Origin: Hanleya hanleyi
Lineage: Eukaryota; Mollusca; Polyplacophora; Lepidopleurida; Hanleyidae
Direction: 5' to 3'
Length of the DNA stretch: 64,000 nucleotides
Assembly: GCA_036873755.1 (NCBI GenBank)
Contig: JAVTVY010025149.1
Location: 1-64,000, forward strand
Part shown: positions 45,857 through 57,830 of the stretch, piece after piece
Position numbering within the stretch: position 1 is the stretch's first letter
How the letters are laid out: each line of letters opens with the position of its first letter
Position numbers and translations under genes: made by a program
The notes under the pieces: model-generated
Seen by the model: the letters and a program-made list of their open reading frames with translations, nothing else
What the model was told of the DNA's origin: nothing
Databases searched by the model: none

Positions 45857-47597
45857 GTGAGTTATAAAATGTATATTACTACAAGAAACGTTTTCGATGG
45901 GGAGTCCGGTTTTAGGGTATAGGCAAAGCGTTTCTTAATAATAGCTTATTGCAGAAAGTTTAGCAGGTTCGACACATGATTAACCTTTTGGATTGAAAAA
46001 AAAACACTTGCATGATTCATAATCTGGAAGCTTCAAGCGACCGGTCTTATCGTGCACAGTTGCTCGTATCAAGATATAAATAGATCAGGAAATTCAGAAA
46101 GCGAACACAGGTAACCTATCAATGCCCTAATCTGCGTTTTCAAAACCTAAACGGGGTGTCCTTGCGTATGATTCCTCTTTCGTCTGAGTTGTCATTCTGT
46201 ATCTATATTAGCAGCGGTTGACCGAGGGATGTGATGATTTCTTCTATATGCCCCAGAATGAACTCTCAATCATCAATCAGCTATCCCAGCCGACCGATGT
46301 CAGATCACGGAAATCAACACTCTAACATTTCAACATGTTGTCAAACGTGTATCTAACGAAAATTTCTCTGAAAAAAAAAGATAATGCCAGTGGGCCATGT
46401 AAAGAAAAGTAGGCATACGCGTTAAGTCTTCGTCAAATTTGCAGCGTTATAGTTTCACTGCTATAATACTTTTAGTCGAATGCGGTGGTTGGCAATGTCC
46501 TAAGTTTCGATGTTCGCAATGACCTTGCACGATATAATTTACACAATTACACAGTCAACTATACAAATAATATTTAAAAAAAAGAAGGTCGGTGTACGGT
46601 CGGTGGGAGACTATAACTAAAATATGATTTAGATGTTTTCTGAACCCCTGGCTATACTTTTCTTAAATAGGTCCTCATATCGACCCCAAAACAATGGCGA
46701 GATAATACATATTTGCCAGTTTAACGGGCTTTCGCACAGGAGCACACATGCTGTTCACAGCATGCAAGGGTGCCGCCACCGGTCTGAAAGGTCCAAGATT
46801 GTCGAAGCTTCTTTCGAAGAAATGAGCAATCAAGCTAATTATTTGAAAATGACTGGGAAGAATGTTGAACTAGTTGGTGTAGAGGGATGAATCGCCAACA
46901 ACCGTGATATATATAAATGTGTCCTCATTTTTATTATAGGTTACATGTCGGATTAAATTTTATATCGAAAACCTCTGATGATAGGTGTTGTTCAAAGCTT
47001 AAATCAATAGAATCTATCAGAGAGGATGCTGTTTTATTTAGCATATACCAAACCTTGTATGAGATCATCATCTATTTGCAATATAGGCAGAACCTACAAG
47101 GTCAATCAAAAAGGCTGCCATCATAACTTTAAACGGATGGACGTAGGACATTGAGGCAGTATAGCAGAGTGGTGATAACATAATTATTTCTCGAACAAAA
47201 TCGAAGTACCAAACCGGTATTTCACAAATATTTCTCAAATCTTCGAGACAACAGTATCCAGATGACTCATCCAATGCTCATTCATGCAGATGTTTTGTCC
47301 GGAGTTCTTATCCTAGAATCGAAATGTAACAAACTTTGAAATGGTCGGTATTCGAAGGAAACAGGCACGATGTGCACGGTGTACTAGTTCCTTGTTTTTT
47401 TGTTCAATTTCATCTTGCTTTTTGTCTCTTTGGGTACCACCGAGATAGACGGATTGCGGTATAAAATAAATTATGACACTTCGGTTTTTGTATTCGTTAG
47501 TAATCAGCTGTTCCACGTGAACATTCTTGCCGAAACTACCTTTGGCAACGCCTTGTTCTGCGCGCATTTGACTCTCACAATGGAATTTAACCACCTT
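45857..47597. other. no confirmed gene
   Basis: Frames of 85 residues (46633-46890, plus) and 95 residues (47313-47600, minus) are the longest. Neither shows a recognisable domain, and both are within what chance allows at this base composition. Confidence 0.45.
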
Positions 47598-48400
47598 CAC
47601 TGGATTTGAAGGAAACTACAGATAGCCCTACAGGCTCATCTTATTTAGATCTCTATCTCTATAAAAATGAAGCGGGCAGTCTCTCTCGTCGACTTTATGA
47701 CAAAAGAGATGATTACAATTTCGACATCGTAAACTATCCCTTTCTGGATAGTAATATTCCAGTGGGACCTGCATATGGCGTATACATATCTCGCTTAGTA
47801 GCATTTACTAGATCCTGTGTTAGATGTGATGATTTTAATCAACGTCACAAAACATTGTTGCAGAAACTTATAAAACAGGGCTATTCCACCAAGCGCCTCC
47901 ACTCAAAGTTTCTCAAATTTGGCGATACATATCGCATGCTGATAGCAAAATACGAACGTAGCGTGCAAGATCTATGGCGCCACGTTTCGTAACTTGTGTC
48001 TAATTCCGCTTAACCCGGGGCTAGGGGCCGTATGAACCCATGTACTTCAAGATCCTCATGGTACTCATATGAACAGTCACAATCAAAGCGTGACTGAGAT
48101 ACATCATTCTTTAGATGGCGACTTCACAACGAATATTATGGATTAAGAATACTGATCAGCGATACGGATTTGATATTTTTGGAACATCATGATGTATTGC
48201 CGGCATCATTGAAAACTGTTGACAGCTTCTCTCTTGCAGGAAACAAGCCTATGCTTATGTATACTATGATTGTCTTTTTGAATTTGGTGCTAATACTGTT
48301 ATATGGAATATGGAATAGGTCTTTGGATTATGGACGCGGATATTCTCTAATGGACGACGGCTGGATTATGAATGACGGACTAGACGCTTGTAATTAAGCA
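47598..48400 (+). pseudogene. P-family copy with best-preserved C-terminal domain and 3' end
   Basis: The frame from 47606 to 47992 encodes SSYLDLYLYKNEAGSLSRRL, YDKRDDYNFDIVNYPFLDSN, IPVGPAYGVYISRLVAFTRS and CDDFNQRHKTLLQKLIKQGY, ending VQDLWRHVS with a stop at 47990. This is the post-catalytic part of the P reverse transcriptase, uninterrupted over 128 residues. The 3' UTR has TAATTCCGCTTAACCCGGGG (48001-48020), CATATGAACAG (48067) and AAGAATACTGATCAGCG, and ends GACGGACTAGACGCTTG near 48390. The catalytic core is absent, because the copy starts abruptly at 47598. It is the best template for the family 3' half and stop codon. Confidence 0.8.
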
Positions 48401-49149
48401 GGATTTCAAGCATTACATACCAGAACGATCGATGGCCATTCCAAAAGAAATGTCTTATAAATTTGTATTATGTTCTGTCCTAATGTCAAAGAGACAATTT
48501 AGCAGATTATATCCGTGTGTAATTATGGCGAACCAAAGTACGAAAGTTCTCGAATCACAGCTGGGAAGCCTGCCTCATTGTAGCAACAATACAATTGTTC
48601 TAAATATCTTAAACCATCCGTCATCAATTCCAAATATCTTCTTTACTGCGCACTATAAATAATAACTATAAATTATATTCTATAAACAGCGCAATCTGTT
48701 TAACACCAGATCTGAACACCTTCCCCCCACCCTGATTTGCCACTGATTACAATTGTTTTAGAACTGGTTTTGATCACATTGTAAATAAATAAAAAAACCT
48801 GGAGTGGGTTACAGCAGACTACCGAGTATATTGCAAAAATGAAATATTTTGAATTTTGTTTTTTGAAAATATTTCATTTTGGTTAATTTGTATGATTGTT
48901 ACTTGCAATAAAGCGGAAAGTGCATGAATAATATCTTCAACAGAGAAATGTACATGTGTAAATGCAGGAACATTTGAAAGTTTGTTAATTTGAATCAATA
49001 TTTTGAACGTAAGCAAACTCAGGTTTTATCTACTTCATCCATAAACATAGCATGCTGCAATGTGTGCTATCCAACGTGCTGCAGTGAGCCCCCAAATGAC
49101 GCCGGTCATTTCACCAAACTAGTTATGGAATTTTAATAAATAATTACTT
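48401..49149. other. no gene seen
   Basis: A 76-residue plus-strand frame (48432-48662) has no recognisable domain; AT-rich spacer otherwise. Confidence 0.45.
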
Positions 49150-49870
49150 TTGACCTCAATTCTAGGATTATTCATCGCACTGATACAACTTCCCCCTGAT
49201 ATAAACACATCACATCTTCAAAGTAATGAAGCTGCATTGTCTTTTTTGCACTTAAATGCTAGGAGCCGTAAGAAGCATTTTTCAGATTTTACTGGGTTCA
49301 TACATAACTTAAAACTCGAATTCTCTGTTTTGGGTTTTCCCGAAAGTTGCCTTAATTCTTCTACCGAAAGGTTATTTGACATACTTGGCTATAAAACATT
49401 TACTTCATCAAATGTAAAAAAAGAAGGGGTTCACTATTTTTATGTTAATGAAAATATAAAAAGTTGTAAAGTGCGAGAGAATCTTTCAAGTTTTAATAAA
49501 GACGATGAGAATGAATCCCTCTTGTTGGATATAATATTAAATTAAAAAACACAGTGAAATTATTTTACCGACGAAATGGCAAAAACGTAGATTTAAATAA
49601 TTATTTGCTATCAGTTCTCAAGTCACCTGATGACCAAACAAATAATTGTAGATCAATATAGCTATTCATTAAAACATAAATCAAACCATTTCTTTCCGCG
49701 GATCACAAACCCAACAATAGTTCGAGAACGAACAGCAACATTAGTAGACCAAATATTCACTAATTTTCACGACGAAAACATATTCTTAGGCATTTTTCTT
49801 TGATAGCCTCTGAACTATATATGAAAAATAGCTTTATCGACTACATCTTGCTATCCAGGATGGCACCATT
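49150..49870 (+). pseudogene. LINE endonuclease fragment
   Basis: The 131-residue frame encodes LSFLHLNARSRKKHFSDFTG, then FIHNLKLEFSVLGFPESCLN, where a usual SET-like motif has become PES. DILGYKTFTSS and FYVNENIKSCKVRENLSSFN follow. This is the amino-terminal half of the endonuclease of a CR1/L2-type LINE. Beyond the stop at 49543 the match continues in other frames: ITNPTIVRERTATLVDQIF-like sequence with decay near 49700-49780. No reverse transcriptase follows. Confidence 0.7.
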
Positions 49871-52175
49871 CGCAAATAATATAGAGATTATAGAAACAAT
49901 TTGAATCATACCATTCGCATTTATAGAAAAAATATATTGTACAAATATTGAATGAAAGTAATCTGGAGATTAGCAGAACATGGAAGTATTAAACAAACTT
50001 TTGAATAAAACAATCCATGCAATCCCTTGAGTCATTAAACATAAATATCGAGACAATTAGACAACCAAACTATATCTAACAATTTTATTGCATATTTTAG
50101 TACAGTTGCCTCGAATCTCGACAGTCACATTCGATCATCATCGTCAAGTTTCAATGATTATCACGGTAACCCTGTCCCCAAAAAATTCGAATTTGCAAAT
50201 CGACACGTAAACAGCATACCGTGTCGGTCAATAGTCACGGCACCAAAGAAGGTGAGCCGATGAAGAAAGCGAGTGAGAAAGTCTTCCGCATTTGCAATAA
50301 TATTTTGTGATATCATTGTTTTGTTTCTGGAATGAGAGTAGCACAGTTTTCACCATTCGATACACCACGACAAAGTAATAAATGATATCACTCAAATATA
50401 TGTGGTGTTAGTTAGATACCAGTCTATTAGACATTAGTCTAAAAACGTATCTACGTATGGGTAGTAACATACTACTGAAGGTATATACATACGAAAACAA
50501 CGGCGTGTTATCATTTTATTCATCTCGCTATAATTTACGAAACCGTCTGTTTGCTTGCATATTTGTTTGTTTGTGTCCACCGTACAGCCACACTTTTGAT
50601 CGAAGGGCCATAATACTTCAGTACCTCAGTATCGGGGTCACTGAGGGTAACATAAAAGAAGAACTAATTCAAATATGGCATCTTACGCCCATTGGGGAGA
50701 AATGTTTGGGGGGATAAATGACCCTGAAATTTCACAAAATAGATGTGTGGTCTGGGAAATCGGTATATAGCCCAATATGGGGGTAGATGAAGCATATATT
50801 AGTATCTTCACTACAATGAGTGAGTTTAGTGACATGAAGTGAAACTGAGACCGAGTTGAAACTTTGAAACAGGGTAAAAGAATCAAACAACTGGCCGCCT
50901 CTCAGATATTTCCATTACGTAAACCACAGGGGACACCATTGATGGTGACATTGGGCTATACTTTACGTGTACACTATCCTTCCTTGAATTTACGCTCATT
51001 GATACGTTTTGATACATTCAAAGGTCTCCTGAGAGGATTTCAGTTGAAAGCAGTTTTTTTTTTAACCAGACCCCTGACTTAGAAGTCACGAGATTTAATC
51101 CCATCGAACACAGGCGTGAGGAACTGGTTTATGCAGTGGCGGCAAGACATTTTCTCACTATGAACCAGATATTGGAAATTGCGTTTCCAACACAGCGGTA
51201 AAATATCCCGGTAAAACATACAAATATATACAAAATTATTTCACGATTCACGTTTACTATAGCATATAACTGGTTCTGATTATAAGGGTCCCCTCGTTTC
51301 TCTGTGAATACTGTCCTGTTCTGGGCTTTCGAAAGCTAATATATCGCGTCCTTCTTTTCTGGCTCATAATTGCGTAATACTATTAATTCCTGGCACCTCT
51401 CGACACATCAGCTAAGCACGATGCAACAAGTTTAGACAGCGGGATCATCGGATTTTAATCTCCCAGATCGTTCAGCAGCTAGTGCATTTAGCGGGAATGT
51501 AACTCTTGCATAGGTCATGTAAAATAATTTTGTTCCACAAATATATGTACATTATAGCTACATGTATGTTTCAGATGGACCAGCGTCTGATGGATACTAC
51601 TAAATTCTGGCTGTATCGCAATCAGATATAAATAATTCGTCATAAAGTAAGATGGTTGGACGTGGAATAGGTTTCCAGCAAACTAATAATGCGCTGTTGG
51701 ATCTTTAACAATCTCTATTCCCGCTTTGCCTAGATGATGATGACACGAACTCTCTCATTAACAATCTGACGTCAAAGCTGAAGTGTCACAGTCCACAATT
51801 ACGATGGGCCCAATTTACGCGTTATCAACAATTGTTTTGAACAAGCGAGTGGCAGCAGCATGTTAACTAAAATAACAAACCGTGGTGAACAAAAACGATC
51901 AATGTGTCCTGTAGAAAAAGATTTGACACTAGTTCATATAAGTATCAACTAGATGGCAGGGTGGCTATGTGCGGTGCGTTGTAAGTTTCCACAGTTTATT
52001 CAAGAATCAATATGAAATAAACCTCAAAATGAAAGAGAACGAATGAAGCAGGACAAGACTCCGTGTAGGAGTTCGATAACTACGCTTGGGAGCTTATTTA
52101 TAGCCCAACTGGAGACACTGTTTCCAGTACACGCATTTTCAACCGCATTTTTAGTGATGTGTTTTCTCAAGGAGG
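49871..52175. other. no gene seen
   Basis: AT-rich sequence with frames below 90 residues; no domain or matched repeat. Confidence 0.45.
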
Positions 52176-52535
52176 TTGATGTACTGGCCGATACATCTCT
52201 CTCTGGAAAGCCACAGTAAAAACAAATTTAGCATGCTGATACCGTCTGTAATTCAAGGAAGCGTCTTCGGCAAATTGAATTGGGAATACATCAACGGAGA
52301 GGATTTGCTGATTTTAAAAATTGGAAATCGGAAATATGTCGGTAGGTCATTCAAGAATAAATGTTTCGCAAAACTGCAGTTTTTATCCTATGATTATATC
52401 GTAGGTGTAAATTTTGAATCCAGAAACTGTAAATGTCTTACGAAAGAACTTGATGAGAAAGAATACATACAAGCAGGCCCAGAGTCTCTTTGTTTATCGA
52501 GTTGCACGAATTTCTCATCAATGTTATCTATGTGA
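52176..52535 (+). other. unassigned 119-residue open frame running into P copy
   Basis: The frame starts at ATG 52176 and includes GKLNWEYINGEDLLILKIGN and CFAKLQFLSYDYIVGVNFES. Its last dozen residues are out-of-frame P sequence, so the present stop is not native. The residue composition looks protein-like but I recognise no family. It could be a captured exon, an upstream segment of a mobile element, or chance. Confidence 0.2.
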
Positions 52536-53400
52536 AATTTGGCAACACAAATAACAATAATAATAATTATTATCAACAACATATAGGTAATTCAATGCGT
52601 GCTAATTGTGTACCCAATTTTGCTGGTTCTCTTGTGAATACGACTTTTTGCAGAAGCTGTAAAATACCGACTATATCAAGTTAATGGTCCTGAAACCTGG
52701 TGACCTAGGCCCCCTACATCCATGACAATAAAATACCACTTCTATCCCTTGATGCAATGCAGTCCCCCAACATCCATGGTTATACAATTCATTTAGCCTG
52801 TCACCTCCCTCGTGTAACATGACATCAACTTAATTTCCAGCGCGAGGTCCTGAGCTGAGCTGAGCTGGCACAGTCAGAAGAGCAAGCTTTAATTTGGTGT
52901 ATCGGGTTACATATAGGCCTTCACGCCTCGCGGGACATGTACTTTGCGTTGACAATTTAACTGGTTTTGTATTACACAATCGACGTTAGATTTTCGGACG
53001 ACTGTGCACGTGTCATACAAATGAATTCATCACGTGACTGAGCGATATATAATACGTCATCAGGGTATGAGTCCATTCCTTCTCATTTCCCAAACGCAAA
53101 ATAGACGACCTTTTTGATGATAATCGATATATCAATTCACTGGATTAGCAGGAAACAACAGATAACCCTACTGGCACATATAAACCAATAAGACCAATAT
53201 CTCTATAAAAATGAACCAGGCCTTTTCTCTAATCGATTTTAAGACAATTTAGAACTGAAAACTATCCTTTTTAGGACAGTGCATGAACTTGTAAAACAGG
53301 GGCCTTCACTCAAAGTTGCTCAAATTTGGCGAAATATATCGCATGCTGATAGAAAATACGAACGTAGGGTGCAAAATTTTGAGAGCACACAAGTTTGCAT
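52498..53400 (+). pseudogene. P-family copy with internal insert and deletions
   Basis: 52500-52684 encodes HEFLINVIYVKFGNTN, an expanded AAT/AAC simple repeat read as Asn, and YYQQHIGNSMRANCVPNF, a mutated GTN signature. The match stops at about 52685 and resumes at about 53070 with TTCCTTCTCATTTCCCAAAC, then CTCTATAAAAATGAACCAGG and remnants of LVKQG and of RMLIENTNV to 53400. The 385 bp between is unrelated and unidentified. Large deletions remove the GVYISRL block. Confidence 0.65.
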
Positions 53401-53690
53401 ATTCAGGCGGACATTCAGATTTAGTATGTCAAGATCTATAATAATTAGTAAATTGATGTTTGGCGAAAAAGTATATATAATATATTTCAAATACTAACAG
53501 TTTTTCTATCACACAATTTCCGTTTTGGGGCATTTCTTAGGGAACTGCAGCATTTACAATTTATACAATGCGCCAATGGACGTCGTGATTCGATGGACAA
53601 ACACACGTATATAATATATATTTGCTAAGTTGGAATCGTACCAAAATGCCCCAGCGATCAGATGTAATTAAATCAAAACTGTAATATGTA

Positions 53691-54224
53691 TTGTGCGCGA
53701 TCAAGGAATTGAGATATTCGGGTTACTTGCTCATGCCATTCTGTAGTCGGAGTCAGCAACGGCCTTACTTCTTCTCAAACTCATTTAAGCAGTATAAATC
53801 TAAGGCTCGAAGGATACATGAATGGGGATATATCCAAGCGATAATTCTTGACGTCGTGGTGGAGATAAGAACTTATTTAAATGAGCATTACCAGCAGTCA
53901 AGCTCGAACAAATACCGATGGAGTAATAAAAGGGCTATAACTTTTCCGATTTCCATTACCTCAATACATCTAGAACATGAATCACGTTGGTGGAGGTCTG
54001 GGTTATGGAAACTCACCACAATTATCCGACCATTTTATATTCACCTTTTCTTTGCGCATCTCGGACGTAAACAGCGTGGACTAAGGGCTTGCCTAAACTC
54101 CCTTATATCACCGCGGCAGATGAAGAATTGCAGTTGTGTGATCACCACAGACGTTATGAGGAAGATAATTACCTATAACTTAACAAGCACGGAATTCAAA
54201 ACGGGAAAATGCATAGTTTTGTAA
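53691..54224 (+). CDS. hypothetical 177-residue open frame
   Basis: This is the longest frame in the window outside simple arrays, with ATG at 53691 and stop at 54222. It is basic and aromatic-rich, with YLLMPFCSRSQQRPYFFSNS near the start, HEWGYIQAIILDVVVEIRTY in the middle, HESRWWRSGLWKL near residue 100, and Cys at 13 positions or fewer with no zinc-finger spacing. No signal peptide or clear membrane segment is seen. At this base composition a chance frame of this length is uncommon but possible in 64 kb. It could be a host exon or a relic of a mobile element. No neighbour supports a function. Confidence 0.2.
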   Translation: MCAIKELRYSGYLLMPFCSRSQQRPYFFSNSFKQYKSKARRIHEWGYIQAIILDVVVEIRTYLNEHYQQSSSNKYRWSNKRAITFPISITSIHLEHESRWWRSGLWKLTTIIRPFYIHLFFAHLGRKQRGLRACLNSLISPRQMKNCSCVITTDVMRKIITYNLTSTEFKTGKCIVL

Positions 54225-56689
54225 GAGATGAGAATACCCATTTTATTTGAATTTGACCAAATACATTTGGACAGGGAGAATGCAAGGTTAAAGTAAAATA
54301 ACGAGTTACAGAACTCTAGGTGAGTAGTAATTACAAAACGTCACTTTTGGATCATATGGCTGTGTATGGGGTAGGATGAAGGTCGTGGCATTAAACAAGG
54401 AGCAAGGGAAAAGATGGTGTTCCTATGAATATTAAAATTTGAAAAAGTTAAAGGGACACTAAAACTGGATCTGAAAAAGTTGAGAAAAGCATTGAGATTT
54501 GTATTAAATATGTTTGACGATGTTGTGTCTAATCGTTGATAAATTCGAGCTCAAAGTTGGGATTTGCCAGCCAAAGTTCTCCCAGGAAGAGCGAACTGTG
54601 GCGTCACCGATGTAAGACAGAGTGGGCAATATAGCACATAGCATACAAACGCAATATGATAGCCGCTCCCCATTTCCTTGAAAATTCAAGCGATACGGAC
54701 CAATATGGGTTCATATTTTCGGATATTTGATGAACTACCTTCATAGCTATCATAGTGCAGATGAAATATCAGGAATTGACTTCCATACGTATGTAACGAT
54801 ATTGTCGTATCAATTTAGATCATGCGGAGAACCAGGCACGTGAAAATTCGATGCTAACCAGAGAACGTCCTCTCGAATGCTCAACCAAATTTTTGCTGGG
54901 TATAGGTGCACTGTGTTCCTGGGCGAAGATAGGCTCATATCGTAGTTATCAGGTATGAGCATGGAATGGAAGATTTGCTGCTAATTCAGGCCATGTATTA
55001 CCGATATCCGTGCTTTGTATACATTCCGGTAACTAACCAGATTACAGGGACGACGAACGGAAGAGACTATGGATCGAAATTGCTCAACAATTGCAAAACA
55101 AGGTACAAGTGTTGACAAAAACATGAATTCTGCAAACAATGTTGGGTTCCATCTCCAGGAGTGATTTACCTGTGTAACCGCCCGTGCTTACTAGAGTGTA
55201 ATAAATGAATGTTGTATCTTGAAAACAGTGAAATGCGTACCGGTATTTAATTGTACCGCTTGTTTCTCGCCCATCAATAGACGAGGGCAACTATTGTTTT
55301 ATACTGTGCTCCTAAGGCGGGACATACGGACCACATGTGGAACCCTCTCGAACTTGCAGCCTGCGCAGCGGTCGGGCAAGCTCTAGGCTGGCCAAAAGTC
55401 TTTCCCCGTTGATTTCTTCAACTTACAAACTGTTTCAACATAAATTTTATTCCAGGTTTCATATAGACAAGTATGTAAACAGCTTTATTTCATCGTTGGT
55501 TCTGAAGTCGGAATAACCCGCATATATATATATGTCCAATTAGTATATAAAAATGCGTTTTAACATGTTCAACTACAAGGCAACTATATGTATATATAGC
55601 CTTACATATGAATAAATTTATTATTGCTATTGAAAAGTCCATAAAATGGACGAAACCGGTTTAGCAGAGCAATATTCAGTTTAGCTCTAACTCTACATTT
55701 TGTGTAGTTTTATTTCTTATATATATGCCTATATTAGAACGATATATATGTCCTCGGCCTGCTCGATCCTCAGGCCAGACGCAGGCATCTTGCCGATTTT
55801 CCAATCTTTCGACCATTTGTGGCCATTATCTTCGACATTAGGTGTGTCAGTACACATTCCCGAAAGGCACCGCTTCAACATTTCTTCGATAAATGCCTAA
55901 AATGTGTTAGTAAACGGAGAAATTGAAGAGGATAAAACGTCATTGATAACATATGAATCTGCATACTGGCTGTTGTCTGACTTCCGAGGTCTTACATCAG
56001 TGACGTATCCAGTAGGAGAAATTCAAGCGCTGTGTTGAGTTTTTGCTTGTCAGATTTCAGTATTTGTTGAAAGACTTGTAAATGTAAGATTCCATAGATT
56101 GATAATCCATCGAAGAGGGTAGGAATATTTGGAAGTTCATTTAATCTTTATTCGGTTAGGGAACCCGTAGGACTAATATTAGTTACAAGCTTCAGATCAA
56201 ATTACTAGTAACTGGTTCTCGTCAACCAAGAATTTGATATATTTTCATCAATGTGTGAATTTTGTGACCCTATTTGGAATCGACAAATCCGCCGGGCGAG
56301 ATAGTCCTAATTCAAGTTCAGGACCTTCTGAAATATTATTTCCCTCATGACTGGGTAGTTCACAAATTTGATTCAAGGGTATGTTTTTTTTCATTTTTAT
56401 AAAGATATTGACCTGGATATGCTCTTACATCTCGACTCTCTGGGTGTGAATGAAGGAAACCAACGATGAATGTTTCCTTCAGGATATCGTCTGTTCATGG
56501 ATTATCCGAAGAAAGGAGATATGCAAATCTTTATGAGATATTTCTATCCGCAAATGGTTAGCCGACTACTTATATGTAAAATTTGTAACACTGAAAGAGT
56601 CGAAGTAATCGGTGCTTATATTCAAATTCATTGAAATGTGGACATTCTTCAGGACCATATCACAGGAAGCAAGACGAGGTCAGATCTAA
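54225..56689. other. no gene seen
   Basis: AT-rich, with TATATATA runs near 55523 and 55597. A few frames of 60-70 residues are without domains. Confidence 0.45.
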
Positions 56690-56960
56690 GAAGTGGTCTC
56701 GGTTCTTCACCATGATATTATATCATGCCGACGCATTCGACGAAACAAGATCTGAATAAGAAACCATCAGAAGAAAAAATCGATGATCAGAGTTCAACAA
56801 ATGTCACAGAATGTTAAACGTTCTAGATCTTTTCACATCTTATCTGTGCATATCCGGGATAAAGAACATGGGATGACACAAAGCTATCAGTGGAGCTATC
56901 TTGAAATGCATTTTTGATGCACACCCAGACAATTAATTGTCATTGGGCGATGTCTCTGGC
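56690..56960 (+). repeat. repeat D, copy 1
   Basis: It matches 60690-60975: CATTCGACGAAACA, AACCATCAGAAGAA, TTCAACAAATGTCACAGAATG, TGTGCATATCCGGGATAAAG, AACATGGG and GCAATGGAGCTAT/AGTGGAGCTAT, then GAAATGCATTTTTGATGC. Confidence 0.6.
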
Positions 56961-56974
56961 ATATCAGAATCTAT

Positions 56975-57121
56975 GCCGAATCTATTGGCCTTGATAGATA
57001 GACAAATAGATAGCCAGATGAATCTCTCTACCGTAATTAACGCCTAGAATGGAACAAATTGATATACAATTCAATATTCAGCCGCAGTTCATTAAAAAAT
57101 GTCCACTTCCCCAATCCAAAT
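56975..57121 (-). repeat. short B and P fragments (reverse)
   Basis: TTGGCCTTGATAGATAGA to ACCGTAATTAACGCC (56979-57045) is repeat B in reverse. CAATATTCAGCCGCAGTTCA, TTAAAAAATGTCC and CCAATCCAAA (57072-57121) are the P 3' end in reverse. Confidence 0.5.
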
Positions 57122-57830
57122 TGGAGTGATCTGCATGAGGTGGGAAAACTTTACGACGTCTGGCGACTAAAGAGCAACCATATGACTCTACAGGAACGTT
57201 TCCTCCGGCGCCAGGAAAACTAATCTGTAATGCCCAACGTCGTACGGCTGAAATTTCCCACCAAAACAATAAACCTACATATATTTGTCGAATGACATGT
57301 ACAGAGGACGAGCCTTGGGGACTAACAGTCCACCAACAGATTCCTACCATATACTGCTAATGAATTGGAGTGATATGCGAGAGGTGGGAAAAATTGACGA
57401 CGTCTGGCGACTAAAGTGCAACTATATGACTTCAGAGGAAAGCTTCCCTCTGCACCTGACATTCAGACCCGCAAATACGAAGGATTTTAGGATGTAGTCT
57501 TATTGTCTCAGCCGTACGTTTATTGCAGCTGCCAATGTGAAGACTATAAAGTATCCACACGGCCCATGGCGCTGGCTTAAGCGGAATTAGATACTTTAGC
57601 TCGGGAGCTGTGATGATAGATCAGCTCAAAGAAATAACTCATCAGATATTAATGGATGTAAATCGAGGACGTCTGATGGAGTAAACGCCTCAACATAGGG
57701 TAATACTGGTGAATGCAAGAATACCCAGGAAAAGTAACCTGTAATAAACCCAGATATATTTGTCGAATGTCATGTACAGAGGGCGGGCATCGGGGACTAA
57801 CGGTCCATCAGCAGAATTCTACATAAGACA
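57113..57830 (-). repeat. repeat F copies, duplicated in tandem
   Basis: Two types of block alternate. The first (AATTGGAGTGAT, GACGTCTGGCGACTAAAG, CAACCATATGACTC) occurs at 57118 and 57364. The second (AAACCTACATATATTTGTCG, AATGACATGTACAGAGG, GGGGACTAACAGTCCACCA) occurs at 57270 and 57745. The second full copy continues to GGCTTAAGCGGAATTAGATA (57574-57593). The arrangement indicates local duplication of a segment of about 250-480 bp. Confidence 0.6.

Noticed and set aside
47313..47600. Minus-strand 95-residue frame
   Set aside because: It ends at the P junction, has no recognisable domain, and its length is within chance expectation.
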